Shown one piece after another: positions 26,331 to 38,531 of a stretch of 64,000 nt of DNA. The position numbers and the translations under genes are program-made. Location: contig OW121847.1 in NCBI GenBank assembly GCA_933228895.1, positions 78,843,656 through 78,907,655 on the forward strand, written 5' to 3'. Numbering within the stretch: the first letter of the stretch is position 1; each line of letters begins with the position of its first letter. The notes beneath the pieces were generated by a model, which ran no database searches, had not been told where the DNA came from, and saw only the letters and a list, made by a program, of their open reading frames with translations. The stretch comes from Platycnemis pennipes. Taxonomy: Eukaryota; Arthropoda; Insecta; Odonata; Platycnemididae.

Positions 26331-28840
26331 ATCCTATACGCCTCCTCCAGTAATTATCCCATTTGTGTCACAGTCCGCATATAAGAAAAACCTTTTTAGC
26401 ATCGGGGTAGGGAGGTCATCAAAAGGTCGGGATCTTGGGTGCTCGTGGGCGTGTGACAAACTGCAGAGAGTGGGTAGTCTTCTTCAAGTTCTGACAGCTT
26501 CGCTGTTTTTTGAGGAAGATTAATCAAGAGATGAGCACTTTTATACGAGGAAATTCCCATTTCGTTACATTCATGACCGAAATTTGCTCATGCTGGAAGT
26601 TGGTCAATGAAACAATGAGAAGGATGGATGTACAATACACAATCTTCGAGGAAAGAAGGTCCCTCCTTTCTCTATCCTATTCCTTAAGCTGTTGACTCCT
26701 GCAGAACGCGCACCTGAATGTAGAGAACGATTTAATCGGATCAACTCTTCGTCAATATGGTAAAGAACCCCTCGCATCCCCCGCTTCCTTAATTCTCTCA
26801 GATATTTGTGCGTCAGAAATTCGTACATATAAGAATAAAATAAGGCGTAGAAATATGCAAAAATGTATTTTTACCTTGTGAAGCAGTTAAACAACAACTG
26901 CTGAGGAATGCCTCATTTCTTTTATAATCTTTTTATCAATTTTCATATGAATACACCCGAAGTTAACATGTATATAAAAACTATCAAACTATCAAATCCT
27001 GCCTGAATATTTAAACTTCCCTGTCAGAAAGAAAAAAACCCTCGTGAAGAGGGATTCCTCAGAGCTTCTTATCTCTCCTTTAATTAACTACTTCGACGTT
27101 GGAACCCTCCTCTAGGATCACAGGAGAGAGGAAAATATGAGACTTGAAGACCAAAACGAAATGAAATACTTTTCTGGTCTTCCGGTAACCCATATTGCAA
27201 ACAATTCTATGCCATTTTTTGTTAGCTCACAGAACTCTGTAGCTCTTTTCTTCCCCACTCTCCCGTGTTATTCTTTTGACCTCGAGAAACTTACTCGCAT
27301 TAATTAACGACTTTAATCCTCCGTGAATAACGTCACCTCAAACAACAAACATATGCCAGATAAGCCCTTGAGCTCTCCAGGGATGTTTGATTTCCGTGAA
27401 TGTCCCGTAAAGTATCACGTCGTTGGAAAAGATAAACGTGCAACCAATATCACGGCTCACGAACATATGCTATTCCCTTCAAAAGCCAAACTTCCTACCT
27501 CTTCCGCCCGTTGGAGCTGCCGAGCCTTCTAATTCGTTGACAGTTTTACGTAATCTCATTGTTATGCAACGTGGGAGGGTGAAGAGGATCCCACGCCTTG
27601 ACTTCACTCACTGTGTCCCTTCAAAGCATGGGCGACCTTGAAAAGCGCTGAGAAGGTGCTGCTCGTCTGTCCTCCGCGACACCGCTGATCCGCAGAAAGG
27701 GATTTTCTCGGAGTAGTATTGAGGCTTTAACCCCGCTCTCCCCTCTGTTCCATGGACGATCACATGGCTTTTGATCAGCCGCCGGAAAAAATAGCTCGTC
27801 CTTTTTCGCAGCAAGTTTATAACCTTGTTTTTGTTTAAGTATAAATAATGGTTTTCTTTAAGGAAGGGGGAAATTTATTTTTAACGCTATCCCACAATAG
27901 CCACTCAGGAGTTTATGGAATCAGTGAGGGAGCAGAAAAAAGACTGAATTATTTGTTTTGATACCAAAGTTGTGTGTTACTCCTAACTGCCCTTCATAGG
28001 CCACAATAATTTTTACTTGGCAATATTTAATAAGTTTAAGTTTACTTTTGCTACGAGTAAGAGGGTGTAAAGTTTTCGAGTAATTTATTTACCCTACATT
28101 TATTTACCGATTACTTTTACTCATCCTAATTCACTTGTTATCCCATGCGAGGCCTTTTACGGATGTGAAAGAGAAGAAATACGTAATTATGAAGAGATCA
28201 GCTGATTTTAGAATGGAGTGGAGAGCTATGTCAAACCAATCAGAAGATTGCTAACTGATGATTATGAAGTTACTCAGGGATATACTTATTTCTCATCCAC
28301 GATATTGTCATTCAATAGCATTATTAGTAATATACTACTAGTACTATGCTACTAGCAATTGTAGCACTATAACGTTTTCAGTGTACTTTTTAGAGCTTTA
28401 AAATCACCCGAAGTGTTTTGCATGAAATAAAAACCATACCTATATCTAGAAAAAATATACATCAGCCACATGGAGGGGAAACTACCAAGAAATTCCTCTT
28501 AAGAAGTCTGGTATGAATTAGAAAAAATGTCGACGAATCATTCAAATGCCTGACAACAACTTAAAGTTCATATATACATTTTATCAGTTTTGATAATTAT
28601 TCTGAGAGTGTAAAGCAGCTCTTTTATTTTTTTGAAAACATTGGATTTATAAAAGGGAGAAAGGGTAATTGTTCAGGACCTAATGATGTTGACTTAAATA
28701 GGTTTAAGTCAGTCAAATCACGGAAAATAACGTTCTATCTAGTAACACTCGACGGGTCAAAATCACAGATCCAGATACAGGACAGCTACAGGATGCCCCC
28801 CTCTACAGGCTCCCTCATTACGATAGCAAAAACTAGCGCG
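26331..28840. other. Non-coding, AT-rich
   Basis: I see no gene, RNA or repeat that I can name. Open frames are short and without domain features. Confidence 0.45.
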
Positions 28841-30440
28841 GAGCTATGAACATGAAGCATACACGATGTAGTAAAGGGAACAAAGAGAAGTGGAGAACGT
28901 GTCGCGGCTTCTGCCGTCAGACCTCTTCAAAGCCATCCACAAGAGAGATTAAACAGGCCAAGAAAAAGGGTAGGAAAGAGAGGGCAACGACAAAAGACGA
29001 ACGAGGGGAGCAGGAGATTGCGGTGGTGGATTAGGGAAGGGCACTGACGACGTCGGATCCGACACAGCAGTGAGAGCACGTGATCCGCGCGGGGCGGGGA
29101 GGGGAAGGGAGGCGGGAGAGGGGAAGTGAGGGAGAGTAAAAAAAGAAGAAGGTGAGATGCGTACCAGGCAGGCGCCCCGCTGGCTCTCCCATCCGGCGAT
29201 CATAAGCGGCCGACGAGTGCGAAGCCGAGGAGGTCTCGCGCGGCTGTCCCGAGGGCTGAGAATCGTCCCGCTCCCATCAAAGCACCCGCACGCCCCTGCC
29301 AAAATGATTCCCGGGAGCCGCGGGGTCCTCTGGAATCCGCAGCTGAACGGCATCCACCTCTGGTTCCATCCTCGGCCACACCTGATACCACCTTTCCCGA
29401 CACCACCACTTCCCCGGGGGGGCACTGAACCAAAACTCGGTCGGAGGCTACTCGCCCTTCTCTCGGGCACTCATGGGGTTGAGGGGGAGGGGAATTACGT
29501 CGAGGCACGCACGCACGGTGATGACCACGCGCGCGTGTTCAAGCGCGACGATGGGGGGTGAGGTGAATGGGCGTGCGTGATTTAGAGCCACGCGTACTTC
29601 ACGCGTAGCTGCGGGGACGCAATTGAACCCCGTGCAGCTAGGTCGCGTATTCAGGATTTTCGGACGGGGAGGTCGGAGGAGGTTTCGGGTGCCGTTGGAG
29701 CCTCCCCCATGTTTCCGGGCACTCGCGCCGCTATCTGCGTTCGCACTGTTTTCCCCGATTTCGATAGAGGGGATGACGAGAGGCAGGTATCAACCCCGCC
29801 CTCTCCCTCCACCCCCGTACTTCGTCCTACCGTTGCGCCCTTCCAACCAACCTACCCTCACCCGTCCCCCCAAATCCCCCGCTCCTTCGCCACCCTCCCC
29901 GGGGCCCTTCGTCCTTCTCCCCTCCTTGGCACAACGCAACCCCCCCCCCCCTTCCCGCCGCCCCGCAACCCTCTCCGCCAGAGCTACGCTCTTCGATCCT
30001 CTCTCCCTCGACACTCTCCCCCTCCAGCCCTTGTCCATCGTCCTTTCCACCTCGTCTCCCCTCGCCCAAAAACTCCACGCTCTTCTTCCCCTCCCTTGGC
30101 TACCCGACGATAGTAGGGCTCGATCGCAAAGGAGAGAGGACTCTCTTTTTATTCCTCCCGCTCCACTTCTTCTCCCCACTAAGTAGGTGGAAGTTAAAAA
30201 GGGCTCCCCGTCATAGTACGAGTGCGCAGGGTGGAAGAACTCCTCCCCCCCACCTCTCATGGTCGAGGGGGAAATGATTTTGTGGCCCTCGCGAGGGGTA
30301 GGTACGGATAATGCATCCGACCCGGTCCCATTACGGTGGGCCTACGAGCCCTTAATTGCAGCCCCCAAGGCCCGGACAAGAAGTCATAGTGAGCCACAAG
30401 ATCAACAGCATCGTTGGTAATCATAATAGGGGACTCATTC
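28841..30440. other. GC/CpG-rich island with a skew switch
   Basis: A second GC-rich island. About 29090-29150 is G-rich on plus, whereas 29790-30110 is C/T-rich on plus with 12 consecutive C at 29940-29951. The 187-codon frame at 29623-30186 and the overlapping frames on the other strand are proline/serine or glycine/arginine low complexity. I do not call a gene. Regulatory or untranslated-exon content is possible. Confidence 0.5.
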
Positions 30441-32004
30441 ATTTGTATCCACAGCGTGGTTTGAAAACCACCTCCAGTAGTTTATGCATGGGTCGAATCA
30501 TTACCATCCATAAACTTAGCATACGCGACAATAAGATAAGGAATTCTAAAGTAATGCAGTTATGTCAGTCAATTAAGCTAAATAGTAATGTGCAATTATT
30601 TTTAAGTTACTTGATGCAATGGGAAAGGTGTTTTTTGTAGGATAGTCACTTCATAAAATTTTATACTTACTGAAATGCAACCGGAATATACAATGATCCT
30701 ATCGGTAGTTGTAGCGGTGCTTCTGGTGAGGGAGTTACTTAATAAGAATAGGGGAACGGTAGCAACATCAGCTTTGGCATTAGCTTCAATTCAGGTTTTT
30801 GTAATAACTAAGCGAAAACAGTTGTGGCATCATATCATTCTACTATAAATCTCGTTCAAATTCTATTCTGGTCGTAATGTGAAACCTAATAATATCCCAT
30901 TTGGAGATAATATGTTGACTGCGTAATTATTTACTTTTAATTGAATAAAAACTTCAATATCCCAAATGGGAAAAGACTAACACGCCTTTTCCCTATCACT
31001 TCCCAAATACCAATAATGTAATTCGCCTATTATTTTCATTTGTACCCTTAAAATCCCTTTACGACATAAAAAATGTCTATATTGATTGAAAAGGTAATAA
31101 AACGATCCAATACTCATGCTGATCACTGATCAATTGATACCAGAATCAAATGCCTCAACTAAGACAACCTTCACTATATTCTCACTCTAATTTTGATGCA
31201 CTAAAAGCAACATCAACAAAGTGTTCAAATTTCCCCAATGTTCTTTTGAAATTTCTTCATCGCTTCCTCACTTATGCTTGTAAGGAGGGAAACTTTTATT
31301 TATCAAATATATACCTGGTTTACTATTAATTCATAATCCAGGAATTAATGTTATATTTCTGTCACTGAAACCGAGTGTTCTGCCTCACATTATTCAGGTT
31401 ATCACCGTAATTAAAGTACATTACCTACAGGGCCTTGTCTATCGCATTCTCTAGTGTCTAAGTAGTGCTAGTATTAAATTTAAGGCCATAATATGGTGAA
31501 ACTGAGAAACTAAACTCTTTGAGATGAGTCATTTAGTCACTAGAACGCGCCACGAGCTAAACAGTGAATAACTATCCACCTTAGCCAAGGTCATTCAAAA
31601 CTTATAATAGCCATAAATCAATTGCCGAAGAATGACTGAAAAGCTATTTTGATTAGGGAATAAATGAAGGCTCCATCGAATTCCTAGCCAAGTAACCAAT
31701 AAGTATTTACAGTTTCCTTAAAATTGGTCAGGTATTATTTTGAATACCCGCTAATTATAAGTAACACTGAATTCCTTTAACTTAGGCAACTCCTCGTATC
31801 ATAAATGCAATGCTCGGTTGCGTCACAGTGACAAGAAAATTAAATGAGTTGGATGAGGCTAAAGATAACAACCCTCCTCCTCCAACACAGCGTACACTGG
31901 CATTAAATGAAAACTGTATCGTCCATTCAACACTTTCGATTTGTGCGTTGCATAGTTTTAGGTTCTTAGTGTATATTATTCATAAGATACAGAGTTTAAC
32001 TTCA

Positions 32005-32009
<5 letters not shown>
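30441..32009. other. Non-coding, AT-rich
   Basis: Nothing is supported except a small inverted pair around 30894-30972 (TCCCATTTGG / CCAAATGGGA). Confidence 0.4.

Positions 32010-32037
<28 letters not shown>
32010..32037. repeat. (AT)n microsatellite
   Basis: About 13 uninterrupted AT units lie directly beside the Penelope-like motif at 32.1 kb, a common arrangement for retroelement ends. Confidence 0.95.
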
Positions 32038-32039
32038 TA

Positions 32040-32160
32040 AACAATATCACAGGTGTGAAAATAAAACATAGAGACACAGAAAAAGAACACTCACACGTAT
32101 AGTTGAATATTTCGGTGGTCACAGACACCTTCCTCAACAAGAAGAGTATAACTATAGCAG
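32040..32160 (-). mobile_element. Possible Penelope-like retroelement end
   Basis: On the minus strand 32138-32105 reads GTTGAGGAAGGTGTC, then GACCACCGAAATATTC. This is a (C/T)TGAGGA, GGTG...CACC stem, CCGAAA order like the hammerhead-type ends of Penelope-like elements and like the motifs at 2.4 and 43.75 kb. An (AT)n tract abuts it. No coding remnant is visible nearby, so the assignment rests on the motif only. Confidence 0.35.
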
Positions 32161-35100
32161 ATATGTTTACTTATCACGCCCCTGTGTGAACGGAAACAGA
32201 GAATCAGCATTAGGTTATTTAAACTAAAAAAAGGCTCTCACATTCCCCAAGTTAACTTGAAGTGTTCTCCATCACTTCCTCCCTCCCTCCAGGATTTCAT
32301 CCCGAACTCCTTCCTTTATGTTTTACTCTCCGTTCGTTTCGCTCATGCCGGCGGGCTTCGAGATTCCCTTCGAAAAATGTTTGAACGAGGCTTCGTTCAT
32401 TATTCAGGCGAATATTTTGTATTCTCTTGATCCGCAGGGAACGTCACATTCTACCGCATCGGGACCCGAGGGGACAGAGCGTAGTCATTAATCTTTTAGA
32501 GAAATAGCAGGAATATTTAATTGGTGGAAACTGGATAAAATTAAGGCATTATCCATAAGACTCCATCTCGGAGATTATCTTTTCTGATGAGATATTCTAT
32601 ATAAAATATATTTTTAACTTACCAGATGATGAATTCTGGATTTCACGTAAAAATAACCATTACTTGATTGAAGCAACAGAAGAAGTTGAAATATAAAAAA
32701 ATGAAATCAACAATTTGTAATCGATAAATAGTATGGACACACCTCTCTCGCAATGAATTCTACCAAGTCATACTGACAATTTTCTACTGTTTGTCTATTA
32801 TTAATATTACAATTAAATAATATAATGAAAACCTGAATAAGTTTCCCTGGTAGGTAATGGCCGCATTAAGTTTATGTGGTACACGGTACGAAAAGTAAAC
32901 AAAATGTCGCTAATACTCTTCGGTATGATTTTCCGTGGTAAATTTATTAGTAACCACCTTACAGAAGCATATTACTCGTAAAGAGCAAAATATTCATGAT
33001 GCACATGTTTGCCTCAGTCGTTCAGTTCTACGTTCTTGACAGAAATCGTGATGAATACGCGCAAATAGCAAACATTATATTAACTAAAAACTCAGTTTGT
33101 TGGATAAATGTTCAAAATGAATCACAGATTGAAACTGAGTAGTTTTTTTACTCTTTATGTATTCCAATCAGTGCTTCGATATAGCATTAAGGTTAAATTC
33201 CAAATATAACACAGTTAAATGATATGGAGGACGTAACAGCCTCAAAAGGAAACCCAAATCAACAGCCCTATAGAGAGAGAACAGGTGCTGTGAGTATAAC
33301 ATACAGGAATTGAATGGATAACCACCATTGTTCTCTCTTGAAAGGCCATTGTTATATGATTGCTTCCCGCCATTTCGCAGGCTTCTGGAGCCAAAAATTT
33401 CCACTGCCACTCTGGACTAGGCTATACGTTTCCCTCTCTCTCTCGAATTGGCTATTCTTTTCGTATATTCACTCGTCTGCATTAAGCCTTCACAGGAGAC
33501 GTAAGCACGTACACGTTCGTATACACATATATACATTCCGTCAACTAATGCGACAACAATGGCACCAACTTTGACGAGTCTCTCCATAATCTCTCTTTTG
33601 GGGACTACCTTCACGAACGGGTGCAATGGACCCGCTGCGACCATAAGACCACACTCCACATCGAAACCCTAACCTCCTCCTCCACATCTCCTCCTCCCCA
33701 TTCCCACGCCTAACACCCTTCCTTCACTTCCAATCGGTTGTAATTTCTCGACGGCCATGCTTCCCTCAGGGTCGTTGCTCTCCCTAACTGCTACAATCGT
33801 TCGCCGGCGAATTGCTTCACTACGCCATTTTCCTCTTCCTGCTGGGATTCTCAGGAACATTCACGTTCCCCCTCTCCCTGGGCACCCTTTTATTTTCCCT
33901 TACCAACCCTCCACACAGATAATCTCTCTCTCTCTCTAGCTATTTCCAAACCCCCAGGTTGGTCATGGACTTTCATGGGTATAGCAAATGTGTTTTTGGG
34001 AAAGTTAGCCTTCAAGCTTAATACGAGAAAAGTTAATGTTAACATAGTGGAAACTTTAAGAACAATGAAACCACCTTTCAAATAGTTTCGTAGTTACCCT
34101 TGTGCGATGTAATACGTAGTTTGAAAATTATAAATATAAATTCAAATGGCTACTTGCAAACTCATTGATCTACACATATGCGGCTGAGCTATTTATGTAA
34201 TTATATCACCAGTTTCAGAAGACTCTAAGTGCAACTGGCATTTAAAGTTTTTAGAATGCATGAAATGAGAAACACATGAACTATTCCTCGCCTAAATTGT
34301 TATGAGGCAGTCAAGATGCACGGAATGGAGTCAACTGCACGAGATTGAATGTGACTGGCTGCATTTTGATGCACTTAACCACTTTCCTTGGTAATATATA
34401 GCGACTACGGTGCGGAATGAGTTTCAGAGATTTATTAAATTCAAAACAACTCCGTATCAAGAGCACAAACTGCAAAATTTTATAAGGACATGTACATAAA
34501 TGAAAATCTGTAACTACTAATGCCAAAATGTAACCCTTAAACCTGAAACTAGAGAGTTTGTTTTGATGAGTGATAGAAAAAAGCATTCTTTCACACAAGT
34601 GGATTTTAATATGTTGTTCAAACAGCTTCAGGTACCGCTGGAGAGACTTTTTCATTCACCGCTGAAATAATGTAACCAAAGAACAAAGTACACTTGCTCA
34701 AGAGAGGAGAGCGTTTTATGAATGGCTGAACGGTCGCCTTCGCTCACTCCTCTACGGTAAAGTTAGAGAATGGAGTAAGCGAGCCGTTAGAGAAAGGGAA
34801 ACTAGGGAGAGAGAGAGAAATAAGAGGAGGAAAGAGAAAGAGGAAAGAATAATAGTGGCCAAAGCAGGGTTTGGAATTCAAAATGTCTCCTTTGATGGCA
34901 GCCAACGAGATTCTACCCGGAGAAATCCATTTTGTGCTCAAGGAAAATTTTGCTGGGAGGAAAGCTTGCTTTACTTTCTGGTTTAATTCATTGTCCAGAC
35001 CTATACCTAATTTGGACAACTATAGTTTTTGCACCAATGATCTTTCAAAAATGTCAGTTTTAAAATTATAAAACTCAAATAATTTCAAAAGAGTAGCTGC

Positions 35101-35560
35101 AATGCGCTAAAGTATTGCTGTCTTTAGAGCTGGGTTTTGCTTCACAAACTTTCCATAGTACCATTTCTTCTAATTTGAAAATAGATAGTACTTGATTCTT
35201 AGAAGAATAAAATATAAATGAGTCTTCTTGATTATATTTGTTAACCTGAACTTACTATTTCATATCACTGGGCTTGTTCTAGTCAAAACTTAAATATTTT
35301 TGCCCTGCAGAATTTAATGGTGTAGCTACTACCAATATCGCGTCGCGTGAATGCAACCCTCTCTCAGTAATTAGTTGACACATTTTAAATAAAAATAACG
35401 AATGTGTGAGCTGAGAAATAATTTTACATTGCTATATATTATTTAATCACAATATACACATTGGTATGCTTAAGTACCTATACAAGTAATTGTATCTATA
35501 TCATATTGGATAGCTTCAAAACAGCACCGGAATGTATACGAATAACAGACTCAAACATGC
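32161..35560. other. Non-coding, AT-rich with CT- and GA-rich tracts
   Basis: No gene was recognised. A pyrimidine-rich stretch lies at about 33660-33950, ending in a (TC)n run near 33921-33938. A purine-rich stretch (GAGAGAGA and AGGAAAGAG) lies at about 34770-34860. No frame has domain content. Confidence 0.4.
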
Positions 35561-36800
35561 GGTTGGACATTTTTTCAAGGCGGAGGCTCCCAACTTTTTC
35601 CCCTTCAAGGAAATCCTACGGAGTCTACACCAACTTTCCGCAGATTCGCCAACTCCTTACGAACGCTCGCTGGAGGACGAGATAAGGAAAAATAAAAGAA
35701 CAGTAGCAGTCGAGCCATGCAGATATCCCCATCCCACTCACTTCAATAACCCTCTCCCCTCCCTCACCTCCCCGCCACTCCCACGCTCCTCCTCAAGACA
35801 ATCCCAAACCCTCCCAAGTACCGTTTAATAATCGCCGCCTCAGAAAGAAAGAGAGAGAGGGGGGTGAAAAAAGTCTCCCGATTTCCAAGTCTTATAGTCG
35901 CCGTCGCTGTGAGGGGCCATCTATTTTTGTTTCCCACCCGTCCATCCCACAACAAAACCTTCCCCGCGAGCTTTTGCCCCCCACGCCTCCCTTCATCCCG
36001 GCTCCACTCCCTTCCTTCACAGCGCTGTGGGGCCCTTGTCCCCCTCCGGCCGGGGCATGCGCCCTGGGCCCGCGGTATTGATTGTGACCCGTCCCCTTCC
36101 CGCCCCGACCCTCCGGCGATCGAAACCATCACACCCCCGCACCCGAAGCACACTCCCTACCTACCCTCCATACCGCCCGACCACTCTTCTCAAATACTAC
36201 CCCTTCTCCCTCGTTCTCCGAACCTTTCTCCTCCTCCTTATTCTCCCACTTTGAGGAAAAAAACCTCCTCCTCTCCTCTGTCTTCTCCTTTCGGTGCGTC
36301 CCGAGTCCTGCGTGGCGTGGAACACCTTTTCTCCATTTCGCACCCGCGGTTATACGCCACTCTGACCATCTCTCACGAAACTCTCGCGCACTTTCACCGG
36401 CGGTAAATTTTCCTGCAGCTGTTTCTCGTTCCCTCCGACTTCGCAAACTGTCCGAAGTGGTCGGCGTCGGTTCGACGGCGTCCGGCTTCAGTCCACGCCG
36501 TCGATCGGGAATGGCCAGTTCGATTGACCCGTGCCATCTCCCACTCCGCCCCCCCTTGCTCCCTTCGATAACTCCCTTGCTCGCGCGATATCCCCAATTC
36601 CTCCACCTCCACTCAATCCGCCCTCCTCGCCCACGCCAACTTCTGATGTGGTGGGGAGTAAACAAGGCTGTCCCAAGAGCGGGTGCCTCCCTAACTCTCT
36701 CTCTCTCTCTCTTCGCCTCCCAAGGAACCCCTCTGGCGAGACCCGAGCCGCCGCCGCCGTTTCGTTCCGCATACGCTTGAACGCTGGGAGGTGACGTCTC
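35561..36800. other. GC-rich, pyrimidine-rich island
   Basis: A third GC-rich block, C/T-rich on plus (35720-36300 and 36530-36730). It includes (GA)n near 35845 and (CT)n near 36696-36713. Opposing frames of up to 180 codons are open but encode Pro/Ser- or Arg/Gly/Glu-rich low complexity with no domain. It may be a CpG-island promoter or untranslated exon. No coding call is justified. Confidence 0.45.
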
Positions 36801-37713
36801 TTGTTACTCGTGATTCGGCGTGAAATAATTTCACTTCTGGTGTAGTGACAAACGAAAAGGTCTCATGCGCGCCTAGTTCTAGGCTTACAGAATCGGATAT
36901 GACAGTGGATTCAGCGTAGTTTCTATTCCTTCCACTACTATGGTCTCAACAACAAATTCAACAGTTCCTATTGCGGTTTTATGTTATTTTTCTAGAACTG
37001 AGGTTGAGGTTAAGTCAACCAAATTAAGTGAAAACTTTGAACTTTGTTTTTTTAGCGTAGGCAGAGTAACTTTTAACTTCTTCTATTTTATTATTTCGCA
37101 GTAATAGGATTCGCATTTGGAAACTTCCAACAATAAAGTTAAGGATCAGGACATATCTTAAGCTTGTAATCTATACCCGAAGATAGGCAGATACTTTAAG
37201 TTTATGCATCGGCCTAAGACACTTTTATTTGAAAAATACACCACTCACCCTCTAATATTTCGCATAAACATTAACAGCAGATGAGCATATCAAAATATTT
37301 TTCAAACTTGAAATTATTTAACCAGATATATTAAAGCCGGTCTCAAATATCCTATCAAGCATAATTTGTTTCAGATATTTTCCAAATCATCGCATATACC
37401 CTACTGTCTTTATTTTGACCAAGAGTAAACGAAGAATCAGGATTAAGATATTCCACAACTCTGGGAATCTACTGCAAAATACCTATATACTAGTGCTGGG
37501 ATTTGAGTGATGGCACTCAGAATGGGATGTCAGCATTTTAAACGTCTCTATCCCAAATCCCATGTACGCAATAGCTTCTTCAAAATCTACAGTATTGCAT
37601 TGCAAAAACGTCACAAGACGGTATTTTTCTTTCCACCTACATTCTTAGTCCAGATAACCTAACGGAAAATGTTGTAGCTGAGGGTTTTCCTGATAGATAT
37701 TAATTTCCTAAGT
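36801..37713. other. Non-coding flank of the BEL element
   Basis: AT-rich sequence without a gene. A 37-bp stretch at 37069-37106 recurs at 43599-43636 on the other side of the BEL insertion in the same orientation, with only about two mismatches. Without the BEL element the two copies would lie about 1 kb apart. Confidence 0.5.
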
Positions 37714-37718
37714 ATTAT
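37714..37718. repeat. Target-site duplication, left copy
   Basis: ATTAT immediately precedes the left LTR and is repeated at 43238-43242 immediately after the right LTR. Five bp is the usual target-duplication length for BEL/Pao integrases. Confidence 0.85.
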
Positions 37719-38112
37719 TGTGCGAGCGGGGCCGTGTGCCCCAGGTTATGATGAATAAAAAAGGCGAGGGCACCTTCGAACAACTCCGTTTATTTCCCGC
37801 TTGATTGCTGGCGAAGCGCGCGACACATGTCCGCGTCCACACGCTTCCGGAGTTTGACGAACACTAAAGAAAAAACCCAAGCGAGACCCACGCCGAAGGC
37901 AGAGGGCCCGGATGGGAAAGGGTTACTGAACCCTCGAATAGCGGTACCGCCAAGGGATTCCCACACCAAGGGGTATGTGCGAATCCCTACGGTTGGTGAC
38001 CGCGGGAGAAGGGGACCGGCCGAACTGCCGAGACACCCAAATCGGGGGAAAACCAGAAGAGCCGCGCCACTCGCCCCTGGAACCGACGGGGGGCGTGGAC
38101 AAGGACTCAACA
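37719..38112 (-). repeat. BEL 3' LTR
   Basis: Exact counterpart of 42844-43237 at an offset of 5125, beginning TG and ending CA. In element sense this is the 3' LTR. A minus-strand polyadenylation signal AATAAA lies at 37789-37794, about 70 bp before the LTR end, where the R/U5 side would be expected. The LTR is GC-rich compared with the flank. Both strands contain open frames (107 and 134 codons), which I treat as composition artefacts. Confidence 0.93.
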
Positions 38113-38125
38113 TTCCGCCCGCCTT
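38113..38125 (-). other. Polypurine tract of the BEL element
   Basis: In element sense AAGGCGGGCGGAA abuts the 3' LTR, with a single pyrimidine type (C) interrupting. This is the expected place for the RNase H-resistant plus-strand primer. Confidence 0.65.
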
Positions 38126-38531
38126 GAAAAGCCGTGGTTTTCAATGGAGCGTGTGGAAAAGCACAAAACAAATGAATACATGGAATACAAGAAACTCTCA
38201 GGAGAGATACGAATACCAAACATTGCTATAAATTCTATGAGAAAATGTCTGTTATGTCCAAGTGATGACTCACTTTCAATTACACGTAATAATATTCCAC
38301 AATAACATCAAAAAATGAGAAACAAAAAATCACTAGAGATTTTAAACAAAACGACACTTGATGAAATGCTCCTGAATTCACACAATGATTCACTTACACA
38401 AAGATGCACTCTTCACACTGACAACTGATCGTAAGAAAAATTAAGAACAATAATGATCAAATAATTTCGTTTCGGATTGCAAACAAAACAATGCGAATGG
38501 CATTTTTCAATGATGAGATTAATTTTTGAGT
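38126..38531 (-). other. BEL 3' untranslated segment
   Basis: About 400 bp, AT-rich and non-coding, between the polyprotein stop and the polypurine tract. Direct evidence of an env-like frame is absent. Confidence 0.7.

Noticed and set aside
29623..30186. 187-codon plus frame, proline/serine-rich
   Set aside because: Opposing frames are open too, the sequence is C/T low complexity, and no domain or conserved motif is seen.
35864..36665. Overlapping 180- and 178-codon frames on opposite strands
   Set aside because: Mutual overlap in a pyrimidine-rich island gives open frames by composition; translations are low complexity.
37790..38231. Open frames of 107 (minus) and 134 (plus) codons inside the BEL LTR
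   Set aside because: They repeat in the other LTR, lie in GC-rich DNA open on both strands and show no domain; they are composition artefacts of the LTR.
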